DNA of 64,000 nt, taken from the NCBI GenBank assembly GCA_024684085.1, contig JAIKXM010000039.1:104668-168667 (forward strand). Direction: 5' to 3'. Made by a program: the position numbers and the translations under genes. Shown piece after piece: positions 1 through 9,024 of the stretch. Origin of the DNA: Lachnospiraceae bacterium (lineage in GTDB: Bacteria; Bacillota; Clostridia; Lachnospirales; Lachnospiraceae). The notes beneath the pieces are model-generated. The model did no database searches. It saw only the letters and a program-made list of their open reading frames with translations, and was not told the origin of the DNA. The first letter of the stretch is position 1. Each line of letters opens with the position of its first letter.

Positions 1-1520
1 CCTTCATAGATATTACCGGTCGTACCATCGATACTGATCTCTGAGCCTTCTGTGAATGTTACACCCGCAAGAGTGAACTTCTTATTAGCCTCATCCATTA
101 CGATATCGCCACAACCTGATACACAACAGGTACCCATACCTCTTGCAACAACGGCTGCATGTGAAGTCATACCGCCTCTTACTGTAAGAATACCCTGTGA
201 TACCTTCATACCTGTGATATCTTCGGGAGATGTCTCAAGTCTTACAAGTACGACCTTCTCACCCCTGGCAGCTTCTGCCTCAGCATCTTCGGCCGTAAAT
301 ACAACCTTACCGCAGGCAGCTCCGGGTGAGGCACCAAGACCCTTACCGAGAGGAGTTGCAGCCTTAAGAGCAGCCGCATCAAACTGAGGATGAAGCAGAG
401 TATCGAGGTTACGGGGATCGATCATGGCAACCGCTTCTTTCTCCGTTCTCATCCCTTCATCTACAAGATCACAGGCGATCTTAAGTGCAGCCTGAGCTGT
501 TCTCTTACCGTTACGTGTCTGAAGCATATAGAGCTTACCGTGTTCAACAGTGAACTCCATATCCTGCATATCTCTGTAATGATTCTCAAGGATGCTGCAT
601 ACATCTTCAAACTGCTGGAAAGCTTCAGGGAACTTATCCTTCATCTCAGCGATCTTCATAGGTGTACGAACGCCGGCAACAACATCCTCGCCCTGTGCAT
701 TGGTCAGGAACTCACCGAACAGACCCTTATTACCTGTAGCAGGATCTCTTGTGAAGGCAACACCTGTACCACAGTCATCACCCATATTACCGAAAGCCAT
801 CGACTGTACATTAACAGCTGTTCCCCAAGAATAAGGGATATCATTATCTCTTCTGTATACGTTGGCTCTGGGATTGTCCCATGATCTGAATACAGCCTTG
901 ATAGCTCCCATGAGCTGTTCCTTGGGATCAGTCGGGAAATCAGAACCGATCTTAGCCTTATACTCAGCCTTGAACTGCATTGCAAGTTCCTTAAGATCTT
1001 CAGCGCCAAGCTCTACATCCTGCTTAACACCCTTCTTCTCCTTCATCTGATCGATAAGCTCTTCAAAATATTTCTTACCGACTTCCATAACAACGTCGGA
1101 ATACATCTGGATAAATCTTCTGTAACAATCCCAAGCCCATCTCGGATTACCTGAGAGCTCAGAGATCGTCTCAACAACCTGTTCATTAAGACCAAGATTA
1201 AGGATAGTATCCATCATACCGGGCATTGAAGCTCTTGCACCGGAACGAACAGATACAAGAAGAGGATTGTTAAGATCACCGAACTTCTTGCCTGTCTCTT
1301 CCTCCATCTTAACGATATATTCATTTATCTGTGCCTGGATCTCATCATTGATCTCTCTTCCGTCCTCATAATACTGAGTACAAGCCTCGGTAGTGATCGT
1401 GAATCCCTGAGGTACCGGAAGACCGATATTAGTCATCTCTGCAAGATTAGCACCCTTACCTCCCAACAGATTACGCATTGAAGCGTTGCCTTCCTTAAAA
1501 GAATAAACCCATTTTCTCAT
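1..1520 (-). CDS. ppdK: Pyruvate, phosphate dikinase, N-terminal part (runs off window)
   Basis: PPDK interconverts pyruvate, ATP and phosphate with phosphoenolpyruvate, AMP and pyrophosphate. The visible 506 residues begin MRKWVYSFKEGNASMRNLLG and continue with GGKGANLAEMTNIGLPVPQG, the ATP-grasp nucleotide-binding start typical of the family. Near residue 454 is the swivelling phosphohistidine segment GGMTSHAAVVARGMGT, with the catalytic His in TSH. The C-terminal PEP/pyruvate TIM barrel lies outside the window (the family is about 870-880 aa). The ATG at 1518-1520 has AAAGGAG a short distance upstream. It lies 73 bases downstream of glyS on the same strand, so co-transcription is possible, although no terminator is evident either way. 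No frameshift is seen in the visible part. Confidence 0.97.
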   Translation of the reverse strand, partial: MRKWVYSFKEGNASMRNLLGGKGANLAEMTNIGLPVPQGFTITTEACTQYYEDGREINDEIQAQINEYIVKMEEETGKKFGDLNNPLLVSVRSGARASMPGMMDTILNLGLNEQVVETISELSGNPRWAWDCYRRFIQMYSDVVMEVGKKYFEELIDQMKEKKGVKQDVELGAEDLKELAMQFKAEYKAKIGSDFPTDPKEQLMGAIKAVFRSWDNPRANVYRRDNDIPYSWGTAVNVQSMAFGNMGDDCGTGVAFTRDPATGNKGLFGEFLTNAQGEDVVAGVRTPMKIAEMKDKFPEAFQQFEDVCSILENHYRDMQDMEFTVEHGKLYMLQTRNGKRTAQAALKIACDLVDEGMRTEKEAVAMIDPRNLDTLLHPQFDAAALKAATPLGKGLGASPGAACGKVVFTAEDAEAEAARGEKVVLVRLETSPEDITGMKVSQGILTVRGGMTSHAAVVARGMGTCCVSGCGDIVMDEANKKFTLAGVTFTEGSEISIDGTTGNIYE

Positions 1521-1593
1521 AAAACATCTCCTTTGCTTTAAGATATACTATTAAGTCCCCTAACATACAGCTCCTGTCTGTATTCTATAAAAA

Positions 1594-2982
1594 TCAGAAA
1601 GTGAATTTGTCTGCAAAATAAGTATCAAGCTCATCTATCTTAATTCTTACCTGTTCCATCGTATCCCTGTTTCTTACTGTAACTGCCTGATCCTCTTCCG
1701 ATTCGAAGTCATATGTTACACAGAAAGGAGTACCGATCTCATCCTGACGACGATATCTCTTACCGATATTACCTCTGTCATCAAATTCACAGTTGTATTT
1801 CTTAGATAATGTATTGTAGATCTTCTCAGCGCCTTCATTAAGCTTCTTGGAGAGAGGAAGCACACCGATCTTAACAGGAGCAAGAACGGGATGGAAGTGA
1901 AGAACTGTTCTTACATCACCCTCTGCGATCTCTTCTTCATCATATGCTCCGCAAAGCATAGCAAGGAAGAGTCTCTCAACACCGAGAGAAGGTTCGATAA
2001 CAAAAGGAAGATATTTAACTCTCTTCTCATCGTCAAAATATGTCATGTCCTCACCGGATACGGTCTGATGCTGTGTGAGGTCGTAATCTGTTCTGTCAGC
2101 TATGCCCCACAGCTCGCCCCAACCAAAAGGGAAAAGGAACTCAATATCGGTTGTTGCCTTTGAATAGAAGGAAAGCTCTTCCGGATCATGATCTCTTACT
2201 CTCATCTCCTCTTCCTTCATACCAAGGTTCTTAAGAAAATCTATACAATACTGCTTCCAGTATGCGAACCATTCAAGATCTGTATCAGGCTCGCAGAAGA
2301 ACTCCATCTCCATCTGCTCGAACTCTCTCACTCGGAAGATGAAGTTACCGGGTGTGATCTCATTTCTGAATGATTTACCGACCTGGCATATACCAAACGG
2401 GATCTTCTTACGTGAAGTTCTCTGTACATTCTTGAAGTTAACGAATATACCCTGTGCTGTCTCGGGTCTCAGATAAACCGTATTCTTGGCGTCCTCTGTA
2501 ACACCCTGGAAAGTCTTGAACATAAGATTGAACTGTCTGATATCGGTAAAGTTATGCTTACCGCAGCTCGGACAAGGGATATTGTTATCCTCAATATATG
2601 CCTTCATCTGTTCCTGTGACCAGCCGTCAACACTTGACTCAAGTGTGATACCCTTCTCAGCGGCATAATCTTCAATGATCTTATCGGCTCTGAATCTCTC
2701 ATGACATTCCTTACAATCCATGAGCGGATCTGAGAAGCTTCCGAGGTGTCCCGAAGCAACCCATGTCTGGGGATTCATAAGGATCGCACAGTCAACACCT
2801 ACGTTGGTAGGGCTCTCTGTGACGAATTTCTGCCACCATGCCTTCTTAATATTATTCTTGAGCTCTACACCGAGAATACCGTAATCCCAGGTGTTCGCAA
2901 GACCTCCGTAGATCTCGCTGCCCGGATGTACGAATCCTCTGTTTTTCGCCAGAGCAACAATTTTGTCCATTGTCTTTTCCAT
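1594..2982 (-). CDS. glyS: Glycyl-tRNA synthetase, single-chain (alpha2) type
   Basis: Charges tRNA-Gly in the cytoplasm. This is the 462-aa homodimeric class II form (GlyQS/GlyRS1), not the alpha2beta2 GlyQ+GlyS form. It begins [20 protein letters not shown], then [13 protein letters not shown]. It carries a Zn-ribbon-like CKECHERF...CPSCGKHN insert and class II motif 2 ([29 protein letters not shown]). Motif 3 lies in [14 protein letters not shown], and an anticodon-binding domain follows from about residue 365. The ATG at 2982 has AGGAGG nine bases upstream. I looked for a T-box leader in the 198 bases upstream and did not find the conserved AGGGTGGAACCGCG core; that space is filled by a tandem repeat instead. 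Confidence 0.97.
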   Translation of the reverse strand: MEKTMDKIVALAKNRGFVHPGSEIYGGLANTWDYGILGVELKNNIKKAWWQKFVTESPTNVGVDCAILMNPQTWVASGHLGSFSDPLMDCKECHERFRADKIIEDYAAEKGITLESSVDGWSQEQMKAYIEDNNIPCPSCGKHNFTDIRQFNLMFKTFQGVTEDAKNTVYLRPETAQGIFVNFKNVQRTSRKKIPFGICQVGKSFRNEITPGNFIFRVREFEQMEMEFFCEPDTDLEWFAYWKQYCIDFLKNLGMKEEEMRVRDHDPEELSFYSKATTDIEFLFPFGWGELWGIADRTDYDLTQHQTVSGEDMTYFDDEKRVKYLPFVIEPSLGVERLFLAMLCGAYDEEEIAEGDVRTVLHFHPVLAPVKIGVLPLSKKLNEGAEKIYNTLSKKYNCEFDDRGNIGKRYRRQDEIGTPFCVTYDFESEEDQAVTVRNRDTMEQVRIKIDELDTYFADKFTF

Positions 2983-2992
2983 TACTAATATC

Positions 2993-3177
2993 CTCCTCTA
3001 TAAACAAAAGTTTATATTTGATTAAATGCGTCGGATGTCCGTTTTTGTAGTGTCGTGCATTGATCGCACGACAACAAAAAAGGCTCCTCTATAAACAAAA
3101 GTTTATATTTAATTAAATACGTCGGATGTCCGTTTTTGTAGTGTCGTGCAAAGAACGCACGACAACAAAAAAGGCTC
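2993..3177. repeat. Tandem duplicated 91-bp intergenic palindromic repeat
   Basis: Two copies of a 91-bp unit (2993-3083 and 3084-3174, with identity continuing to 3177) fill the space between the lipoprotein stop and glyS. Each unit has a small AT hairpin (TATAAAC aaaa GTTTATA) and a larger one with arms TTTTTGT..TGTCGTGC and GCACGACA.ACAAAAA. The copies differ at a few positions, mostly in the loop (ATTGATC versus AAAGAAC) and near GATTAAATGC/AATTAAATAC, while the GC-rich arms are identical. The T-run sits on the 5' arm and the A-run on the 3' arm on either strand, so it is not a canonical intrinsic terminator. It separates the glyS leader from the upstream transcript. Confidence 0.9.
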
Positions 3178-3180
3178 TGA

Positions 3181-3783
3181 TCAATATATGATATATGATA
3201 ATCCATCATCATTAACTGTAATTACATGACCTTTAACATCATCGGTCGTAAGATTATCGGATATCCCCTTAACATTCCCCGGAACCACAACATCACTCGC
3301 GATATCATAGACCACTATCCTTGTGCTGTCCTTATCCAGCTCAGCCGTTATGATAGTACTGCCATCCGTTCCGTTCAGTGACTTCGGGACAGTAAGCCCC
3401 TCTGCCATAGCTTCTGTGATCGTACCCTCGAAAAACAGCACGCCATTAAAATCTTTGTAATCCGAATCATCCGCATAATTCACCGAAGCCTCTAAGACTG
3501 AGTTCTCGAAGAGCACATTCTCCATATAGATCCCGTTACTGCTCTTTCTCCGGTTATAATCAGCGATCTCTTCCTCAGCCTCTTTCTTCCATTCATCGAT
3601 ATCGTACAGATCGACCGAGAAATCCTCTACCAGATATTCCCTGATCGCCCCGTTTTTCTCAATAAAGACCGTATTGGTAATAGGCTGGAAGCTACCGCAT
3701 CCCACAAGGAATAACAAAAAAAAGCCTGTGAAAAATAAGGTTTTACCTTTAATTATCTTCATAGGCATTTTTAACAAATTCAT
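3181..3783 (-). CDS. Small putative lipoprotein, function unknown
   Basis: A 200-aa protein starting MNLLKMPMKIIKGKTLFFTG, with a lipoprotein signal peptide ending in the lipobox LVGC (Cys about residue 29), so probably anchored to the outer face of the membrane. The mature part is acidic, with no domain I recognise. I chose ATG 3783 because GAGGAG lies nine bases upstream; a GTG 54 bases further upstream (3837) has no comparable site and would put 18 extra residues ahead of the signal peptide. A near-consensus promoter lies about 110 bases upstream. It is followed directly by the tandem repeat at 2993-3177. Likely monocistronic. Confidence 0.75.
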   Translation of the reverse strand: MNLLKMPMKIIKGKTLFFTGFFLLFLVGCGSFQPITNTVFIEKNGAIREYLVEDFSVDLYDIDEWKKEAEEEIADYNRRKSSNGIYMENVLFENSVLEASVNYADDSDYKDFNGVLFFEGTITEAMAEGLTVPKSLNGTDGSTIITAELDKDSTRIVVYDIASDVVVPGNVKGISDNLTTDDVKGHVITVNDDGLSYIIY

Positions 3784-3891
3784 CAGACTACTCTCCTCGC
3801 ATATAAATGATAGCAGGATCGGCCTGAATATCTTCACGCATATAACTCGAAGATATGATAATCAGTCTTACCCCAACATCAAATATATTAA

Positions 3892-3920
3892 ATTATACTC
3901 AAAATTTAGTATATTTTCAA
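3892..3920 (-). promoter_or_regulatory. Sigma-70 promoter for the small lipoprotein gene
   Basis: On the minus strand TTGAAA (3915-3920), 17 bases, then a perfect TATAAT (3892-3897). This predicts a start near 3885 and a leader of about 100 bases before the ATG at 3783. It is the closest match to consensus seen in this window. Confidence 0.75.
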
Positions 3921-3959
3921 CCATATGGACACATCTATTTGTTTTTGTCTCTTAGGCTT

Positions 3960-4601
3960 TCAGTTTATCATCTCTAAAGATTTAAACTCATGATCGGTAA
4001 CTGCTTTAATGGCTCTCCTGCCTTCAATAAGAAGCTCTTTGATATTCTTCTCCTTAACGGTAAAGGTATAAAGTGACTTAACGGGCGTCCTTATTATATA
4101 ATCGATCGCATACAGGGTTGTCGGATCATAGGTATTACCTGCAAGCGCTCCTGCATATTCACCGTTAACGGTAAGTGACTTAAGTTCCCACACGGCACGC
4201 ACAAGATCATTTGGTATCTGCGATGATTCGAGTGCGCGGAGCGACTGGTAGAGAAGCTTCAGTAATTCAAGTTCGTCGTTGTTTTCCCTTGCATAGTAAT
4301 CTGTCATCTCACAGAAGTACATTGCCATATATACGGAATCGTAATCTCTTTTCAGGTCATCGAAGTAATTGGTAACTTCGATCTCGTTGACCGAATATGA
4401 ATTACGTCCCTCGTATATATAGAAGGTACACATATTCAGAGGATTGGACGCGGCTATAAAGCGTGAGTTCGGCTTCCTCGCGCCTCTCACAAAAGCCGAA
4501 ATCTTGCCTCTCTTATCAGTGAGAATGACCAGTCTGCGGTCATAATCATTAACATTCTCTGCCTTTATTATGATTCCTTTTAAAACAAGTAGATCTTTCA
4601 T
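3960..4601 (-). CDS. recO: DNA repair protein RecO
   Basis: RecO anneals single strands and, with RecR/RecF, loads RecA in recombinational repair. The N-terminus MKDLLVLKGIIIKAENVNDY, followed by ILTDKRGKISAFVRGARKPNSR, is the RecO OB-fold. The segment FYIYEGRNSYSVNEIEVTNYF and the later helical part (YMAMYFCEMTDYYAREN) fit the family. The CxxC-type zinc site found in many RecO proteins is not evident. An in-frame ATG at 4631 would add ten residues (MFFLQSDTVK). Neither start has a good ribosome site, so the start rests on family alignment. It is divergent from the gene at 4708, with a 106-base shared control region. In many Firmicutes recO follows era; here they are separated. Confidence 0.9.
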   Translation of the reverse strand: MKDLLVLKGIIIKAENVNDYDRRLVILTDKRGKISAFVRGARKPNSRFIAASNPLNMCTFYIYEGRNSYSVNEIEVTNYFDDLKRDYDSVYMAMYFCEMTDYYARENNDELELLKLLYQSLRALESSQIPNDLVRAVWELKSLTVNGEYAGALAGNTYDPTTLYAIDYIIRTPVKSLYTFTVKEKNIKELLIEGRRAIKAVTDHEFKSLEMIN

Positions 4602-4653
4602 TTTAACCGTATCGCTTTGTAAAAAAAACATTGATCCCGTAATATTAATCGGG

Positions 4654-4681
4654 TTGCATATAACTCCGAATGATGTAAAAT
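4654..4681 (+). promoter_or_regulatory. Probable promoter of the YuiD-like gene
   Basis: TTGCAT (4654-4659), 16 bases, TAAAAT (4676-4681), followed after about 12 bases by GGAGG and the ATG at 4708. Inferred from pattern only. Confidence 0.45.
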
Positions 4682-4707
4682 AGATTATATCATTTGGAGG
4701 AATATCT

Positions 4708-5172
4708 ATGAAATATCTTCAATTATTAGCCGATAATAAGCTCTTCTCTGCCGCTGTCTGCGGTTGGGCAGCAGCACAGATCATTAAGACTCTCATAGAT
4801 CTGATGCTCAACAAGAAGCTCTCATTGGAGAGACTGGTCGGTTCAGGAGGCATGCCCAGTGCTCATTCAGCCACGGTATGTGCTTTGTCTACGGCAGCCG
4901 GTATGATCTACGGCCTTGATTCTCCTATATTCGCAGTATCTGCCATAATCGCGATAATCGTTATGTACGATGCCCGAGGTGTTCGCAGGGAGACCGGAAC
5001 ACAGGCAGAAGTACTCAACAAGATAATGCATTATTTTTCTTCAGAGCATCCCGAGAAGATCACCTTCGATCAGGAGAAGCTTAAAGAGTTCATCGGCCAC
5101 ACGCCCTTACAGGTCACAGTAGGCGGACTGCTCGGAATAACCGTTGCGGTTATCTTCTGTCTGTTTCTGTAA
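4708..5172 (+). CDS. Divergent PAP2-family (DUF212/YuiD-like) membrane protein
   Basis: A 154-aa membrane protein of the DUF212 group, related in sequence to acid phosphatases and haloperoxidases; substrate not established. Visible are AAQIIKTLIDLMLNKKL, the signature GSGGMPSAHSATVCALSTA (the SGGMPSSH-type motif, with the conserved His) and MYDARGVRRETGTQAEVLNK. A hydrophobic C-terminal helix (VTVGGLLGITVAVIFCLFL) follows. The usual length of the family is about 150 aa, so it is complete. TTGGAGG lies eight bases before the ATG. It stands alone on the plus strand, divergent from recO and convergent with nupQ, with a shared terminator. Confidence 0.92.
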   Translation: MKYLQLLADNKLFSAAVCGWAAAQIIKTLIDLMLNKKLSLERLVGSGGMPSAHSATVCALSTAAGMIYGLDSPIFAVSAIIAIIVMYDARGVRRETGTQAEVLNKIMHYFSSEHPEKITFDQEKLKEFIGHTPLQVTVGGLLGITVAVIFCLFL

Positions 5173-5202
5173 CTCTTAACTAATATGTTACTAACACCAC
5201 AT

Positions 5203-5246
5203 AAAGCCTGTATACCTTAACTTACGAACAAGGTATACGGGCTTTA
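5203..5246. terminator. Bidirectional intrinsic terminator
   Basis: AAAGCC.GTATACCTT and AAGGTATAC.GGCTTT form a 15-16 bp stem around an 11-base loop, with A-rich and T-rich flanks. It lies between the convergent ends of the YuiD-like gene (5172) and nupQ (5262) and can serve both. Confidence 0.85.
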
Positions 5247-5261
5247 TTGTATCTATCCGCA

Positions 5262-6248
5262 TTATCTCTCTTCTCTGAAGTAAGGAAGTCCGAGACTTGC
5301 AGGCGGCTGATTCTCTCTCTTGTTACGCATGCTTGAGATTATCAGCACAAGCAGTGTTACGATATAAGGCAGCATCTTATATAATTCCTTTATCTCCATA
5401 TGATCCATTCCTGTAGGAATATAAAGATAGATTATATACAGACCGCCGAACAGGATCGATGCAGGTATGCTGACATCCGACTTCCATATGGTGAAGATAA
5501 CAAGCGCGATCGCAAGCCAGCCTCTGTCTCCGAAGGCATCATTGCTCCATACGCCGCAGGCATAGTCCATTACATAATACAGACCTCCAAGCCCCGCTAT
5601 CATACAGCCTATACAGGTTGCAAAATACTTATATTTCGTTACATTGATACCGGCCGCATCGGCAGTAGCGGGACTCTCTCCGACTGCCCTTAAGTGCAAT
5701 CCGATCCTTGTCTTCTTAATGACGAATGCTACGACAAGCGCTATAACAACAGCCGCATAAGCAAGGAACCCGTATGATAAGAACAGCTTTCCGAACACTC
5801 CCAGCTTATCTGCAAAAGGCAGGGACTTACTGAAATACAAGCTTGTCCTTGAAAGAGCGATTGAAGGAACATCTGCTCCGGAAAGCTTGATAAGAGATCC
5901 TCCGAAGAAGTTGCCCACACCGATACCGAATGTAGTCATCGCAAGTCCCGTAACATTCTGATTAGCTCTTAGCGTAACGGTAAGGAAACAGTATAAGATA
6001 CCCATTAACAGCGATCCCAAAAGAGAACAAAGCAAGGGAATCAGTATTGCCAAAGCGCCGTTGATATCACCCGACTGCTCATAGTAGAACGAACCGATAA
6101 CGCCACAGATTCCTCCGGCATACATTACACCCGGTATACCAAGATTAAGATTGCCGGATTTTTCCGTCAGGATCTCACCTGTACTTCCGAAAAGAAGAGG
6201 GATCCCCTGTCCGACTGCTCTCGGAATGAAAGAAACAAAATCAAACAT
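5262..6248 (-). CDS. nupQ: Nucleoside (guanosine-type) ABC transporter permease NupQ
   Basis: A 328-aa inner-membrane permease of the BMP/Nup nucleoside importer. Features are the N-terminal FGSTGEILTEKSGNLNLGIPG and later GTRIGLHLRAVGESPATADAAGI, the EAA-like coupling segment that meets the ATPase; eight or more hydrophobic segments are evident. The start is ATG 6248 (MFDFVSFIPR): AAAGGAGG lies nine bases upstream of it, whereas an ATG at 6257 abuts that ribosome site. It starts one base after the stop of nupP. It is the last gene of the nupN-O-P-Q series and ends at the terminator at 5203-5246. Confidence 0.94.
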   Translation of the reverse strand: MFDFVSFIPRAVGQGIPLLFGSTGEILTEKSGNLNLGIPGVMYAGGICGVIGSFYYEQSGDINGALAILIPLLCSLLGSLLMGILYCFLTVTLRANQNVTGLAMTTFGIGVGNFFGGSLIKLSGADVPSIALSRTSLYFSKSLPFADKLGVFGKLFLSYGFLAYAAVVIALVVAFVIKKTRIGLHLRAVGESPATADAAGINVTKYKYFATCIGCMIAGLGGLYYVMDYACGVWSNDAFGDRGWLAIALVIFTIWKSDVSIPASILFGGLYIIYLYIPTGMDHMEIKELYKMLPYIVTLLVLIISSMRNKRENQPPASLGLPYFREER

Positions 6249-6249
6249 C

Positions 6250-7368
6250 CTACTCATCCTCCTTTCCTACTGTGGGAACAGCTGTTTTCTTACTTTTTCT
6301 AAAGAGAATCCTGTAATTGATAAAAAATTCACAGCCTATGATAAAGAACAATATGATACCTGTAATGATATCCGAGAACGACTGGTTCAGCCCGAAGACC
6401 GTAGCAATCTCTCCCGCTCCTCTCTCAAGGAAGATTATAAGGAAACTTGTGAATATCATGGTAAGAGGATTGAACTTGGCAAGCCATGATACCATGATAG
6501 CCGTGAAGCCCTGTCCGCCGGCGATAGTAGTTGTAATCGTATGATTAATACCGGCCACAAGCAGAAGTCCTGCAACACCGCATAACGCTCCGGACAGTAT
6601 CATAGTCCTTACAATAACCTTCTCAACATTGATGCCGACATATCTTGCTGTATTCTCACTCTCTCCCACTACACAGATCTCATAACCGTGCTTACTGTAA
6701 TAAATATAGAGGTAGAGAAAAACGGTAATAACTATAGCGATCACAATACTAAGTAAGTATTTATTACCGAGTTCCGGGAACCATCCTATGTTGGAGTTCT
6801 GATTGATGATACCTATCTTCCCGGAACCCTTGGGTGATTCCCAGCACACAACATAGTAAGCCACAAGCTGAGTTGCGATATAATTCATCATCAGAGTACT
6901 CAGAGTCTCATTGGTATTCCACTTTGCCTTACAGATCGCAGGGATGAAAGCCCAAAGAGCACCAACCGAGATACTCGCCAGAGTCATAACAATGATAAGA
7001 AGCCAGTTAGGAAGCTTATCATTGAGATTGATCATACAGGCAGCAGCAGCAAGTCCGCCTATCAATACCTGTCCTTCACCGCCGCAGTTCCAGAATCGCA
7101 TTCTGAAAGCAGGTGTAAGTGCAAGTGATATTATCAGCAAAATCGCGAGATTCTGGAATGTGACCCAGCTCTTACGTGCAGAGCCGAAAGCGCCATTGAT
7201 CATAGAAGCATAGACAGATATCGGATTATCGCCGGTTACGACCATAGTAATGACAGCGCATAAAAGGAGTGCAATGACTATCGCAAGGCCTCTGATACAC
7301 CAGGCTTTGCGGCGGTTCATGTCATCTCTTCTGACAATATTAAAAAGCGGTTCATTTTTGCTATTCAT
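6250..7368 (-). CDS. nupP: Nucleoside ABC transporter permease NupP
   Basis: A 372-aa second permease subunit, paired with NupQ. It begins MNSKNEPLFNIVRRDDMNRR with a cytoplasmic N-terminus. The segments ALTPAFRMRFWNCGGEGQVLIGGL and YGYEICVVGESENTARYVGI are typical of the YufP-like family, and some eight to ten membrane helices are apparent. ATG 7368 has GGAGGT seven bases upstream; an in-frame TTG at 7383 is part of that ribosome site and is rejected. The start overlaps the end of nupO (stop at 7361), which suggests translational coupling. Confidence 0.94.
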   Translation of the reverse strand: MNSKNEPLFNIVRRDDMNRRKAWCIRGLAIVIALLLCAVITMVVTGDNPISVYASMINGAFGSARKSWVTFQNLAILLIISLALTPAFRMRFWNCGGEGQVLIGGLAAAACMINLNDKLPNWLLIIVMTLASISVGALWAFIPAICKAKWNTNETLSTLMMNYIATQLVAYYVVCWESPKGSGKIGIINQNSNIGWFPELGNKYLLSIVIAIVITVFLYLYIYYSKHGYEICVVGESENTARYVGINVEKVIVRTMILSGALCGVAGLLLVAGINHTITTTIAGGQGFTAIMVSWLAKFNPLTMIFTSFLIIFLERGAGEIATVFGLNQSFSDIITGIILFFIIGCEFFINYRILFRKSKKTAVPTVGKEDE

Positions 7369-8887
7369 CAGCCTTACCTCCAAGCCTCGTCATTAGCATT
7401 CCGACTTCATTCTTGGCAGCAGTTCTTCCGTCAAGAATACCGCTTACCATTCCGTCACATAACACAAGTATGCGATCCGATATCTGAAGGAGTACATCAA
7501 GATCTTCCCCTACGAACATAACGGCCACACCTTTCTTCTTCTGATTGTTTATAAGGTCATAGATTGTATACGCGGAATTAATATCAAGTCCTCTTACCGC
7601 ATATGCAGTCATCAGCACCTTTGGTGCCCTTGCGATCTCTCTGCCGACAAGTACCTTCTGAACATTTCCTCCGGACAGTTTTCTGACAGGAGTGTCAATT
7701 CCGGGAGTGACAACTTCAAGTTCTTCCACGACGTTCGATGCAAGTTCCTGAGGTCCTTTTCTGTCCGTAAAAGGGCTTCCGCCCTGACGGAATGATCTGA
7801 GCATCATATTATCGGTAATATCCATATTACCTACAAGTCCCATTCCAAGACGATCTTCGGGAACGAAGCTCAGAGCGACGCCCATATCATTGATCTTACG
7901 AGGATCAAGGCCGATCAGTTCTTCGGCATCTCCCTTCTCATCTATATACCTGATCGAACCGGATTCAACCTTCCGGAGACCTGCAATGGCTTCAAGAAGT
8001 TCCTTCTGTCCGCATCCCGAGATACCGGCTATACCGAGGATCTCACCCGAATTAACTTCAAAGCTGACATCTTTGATCTTATATATACCGTTGACATCTT
8101 TAATATTTAACTTATCAACAATGATCCTGGGTGTCGGAGAAACAGGAAGAGGTCTCTCTATATTGAGCACCACCTTACGTCCGACCATCATATCAGTCAT
8201 CTCGCGTTCATCAGACATCTCGGTGATAATATCTCCGATGTATGTACCCTGCCTTAAGACAACAACTCTGTCAGATATAGCCTTAACCTCATTAAGCTTA
8301 TGCGTGATTATGATGATAGCCTTACCATCCTCTTTCATATTTCTCATAACCTGAAAGAGTTTCTCTGTCTCCTGAGGTGTAAGAACCGCAGTAGGCTCAT
8401 CAAGAATGAGTATATCCGCTCCTCTGTAGAGAACCTTAACTATCTCAACAGTCTGCTTCTCGGATACGCTCATTGAATATATCTTCTTGGAAGGATCAAC
8501 CTCAAATCCGTATTTATCACAGATAGCTTTGATCTTCTCATTTGCTTCCTTTATATTCAGCTTACCTTCCTCACCGAGGATGATATTCTCAGCAGCGGTC
8601 AGAACATCCACCAGCTTAAAATGCTGATGCACCATTCCGATACCAAGTTCAAATGCATCTTTGGGTGATCTGATATTCACAGTTCGACCGTTAACACTGA
8701 TCGAACCCTTATCAGGATAATATATTCCGGCAAGCATATTCATAAGCGTAGTCTTACCGCTTCCGTTCTCACCCAAAAGAGCAAGGATCTCACCTTTATA
8801 AAGGTCAAGATCGATATTCTCATTGGCTTTAACTTTTCCGAAGCTCTTAGAGAGTCCCCTGATAGATATAGCTGTTTCCTTCTGCAT
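7361..8887 (-). CDS. nupO: Nucleoside ABC transporter, double ATP-binding protein NupO
   Basis: A 508-aa cytoplasmic ATPase with two fused nucleotide-binding domains. Domain 1 has Walker A LGENGSGKTT, Walker B LILDEPTAVLTP and a degenerate signature (MSVSEKQ). Domain 2 has a weak Walker A (GISGCGQKE) and a good signature LSGGNVQK, but its Walker B position reads VLMTAYAVRGLD, lacking DE. This asymmetry (one competent and one degenerate site) is usual for YufO/BMP-type and sugar-type double ATPases. ATG 8887 has GGAG six bases upstream; the ATG at 8899 overlaps that site and has no good one of its own. It is separated from nupN by a terminator and two repeat copies (8929-9185). Confidence 0.95.
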   Translation of the reverse strand: MQKETAISIRGLSKSFGKVKANENIDLDLYKGEILALLGENGSGKTTLMNMLAGIYYPDKGSISVNGRTVNIRSPKDAFELGIGMVHQHFKLVDVLTAAENIILGEEGKLNIKEANEKIKAICDKYGFEVDPSKKIYSMSVSEKQTVEIVKVLYRGADILILDEPTAVLTPQETEKLFQVMRNMKEDGKAIIIITHKLNEVKAISDRVVVLRQGTYIGDIITEMSDEREMTDMMVGRKVVLNIERPLPVSPTPRIIVDKLNIKDVNGIYKIKDVSFEVNSGEILGIAGISGCGQKELLEAIAGLRKVESGSIRYIDEKGDAEELIGLDPRKINDMGVALSFVPEDRLGMGLVGNMDITDNMMLRSFRQGGSPFTDRKGPQELASNVVEELEVVTPGIDTPVRKLSGGNVQKVLVGREIARAPKVLMTAYAVRGLDINSAYTIYDLINNQKKKGVAVMFVGEDLDVLLQISDRILVLCDGMVSGILDGRTAAKNEVGMLMTRLGGKADE

Positions 8888-8928
8888 ATCAATCTCCATT
8901 TCTTAATCCAAGGCAAAAGTTTCATTCC

Positions 8929-9023
8929 AGTGCCGAGCGCGGATGCTTTGCATCTACCTTTCGCGCGAGTGCACATCCTTAGCGGAGCGTTTTTTGTGAA
9001 ATAGGAAGCAATTTCCTATTTCA
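8929..9023. repeat. Dispersed structured intergenic repeat, copy 1
   Basis: A GC-rich core (GCCGAGCGCGGATGC...CTTTCGCGCGAGTG...CATCCTTAGCGGAGCG), followed on the plus strand by a T-run and an AT-rich hairpin with arms TGAAATAGGAA/TTCCTATTTCA. Within the core GGATGC can pair with the distal CATCC. The left AGAATGTCGC-type palindrome seen in the other copies is degenerate here (only GAAT remains). It lies between nupO and nupN. The 438-base space 8888-9325 holds copies 1 and 2 and the nupN terminator; I see no gene in it. Confidence 0.85.
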
Positions 9024-9024
9024 T

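Noticed and set aside
390..1050. Several plus-strand open frames
   Set aside because: They are antisense to ppdK, which has clear family motifs along its whole length; codon pattern and homology support only the minus strand.
2993..3177. Intrinsic terminator for the small lipoprotein gene
   Set aside because: The T-run lies on the 5' arm and the A-run on the 3' arm on both strands, the opposite of a terminator; kept as a repeat.
2983..3180. T-box leader for glyS
   Set aside because: The conserved T-box sequence and antiterminator are not found; the region is a tandem palindromic repeat.
7369..7383. Upstream TTG start for nupP
   Set aside because: The TTG is part of the GGAGGT ribosome site that serves the ATG at 7368; the same reasoning removes 41663 (MscS), 58782 (nucleoside kinase) and 6257 (nupQ).
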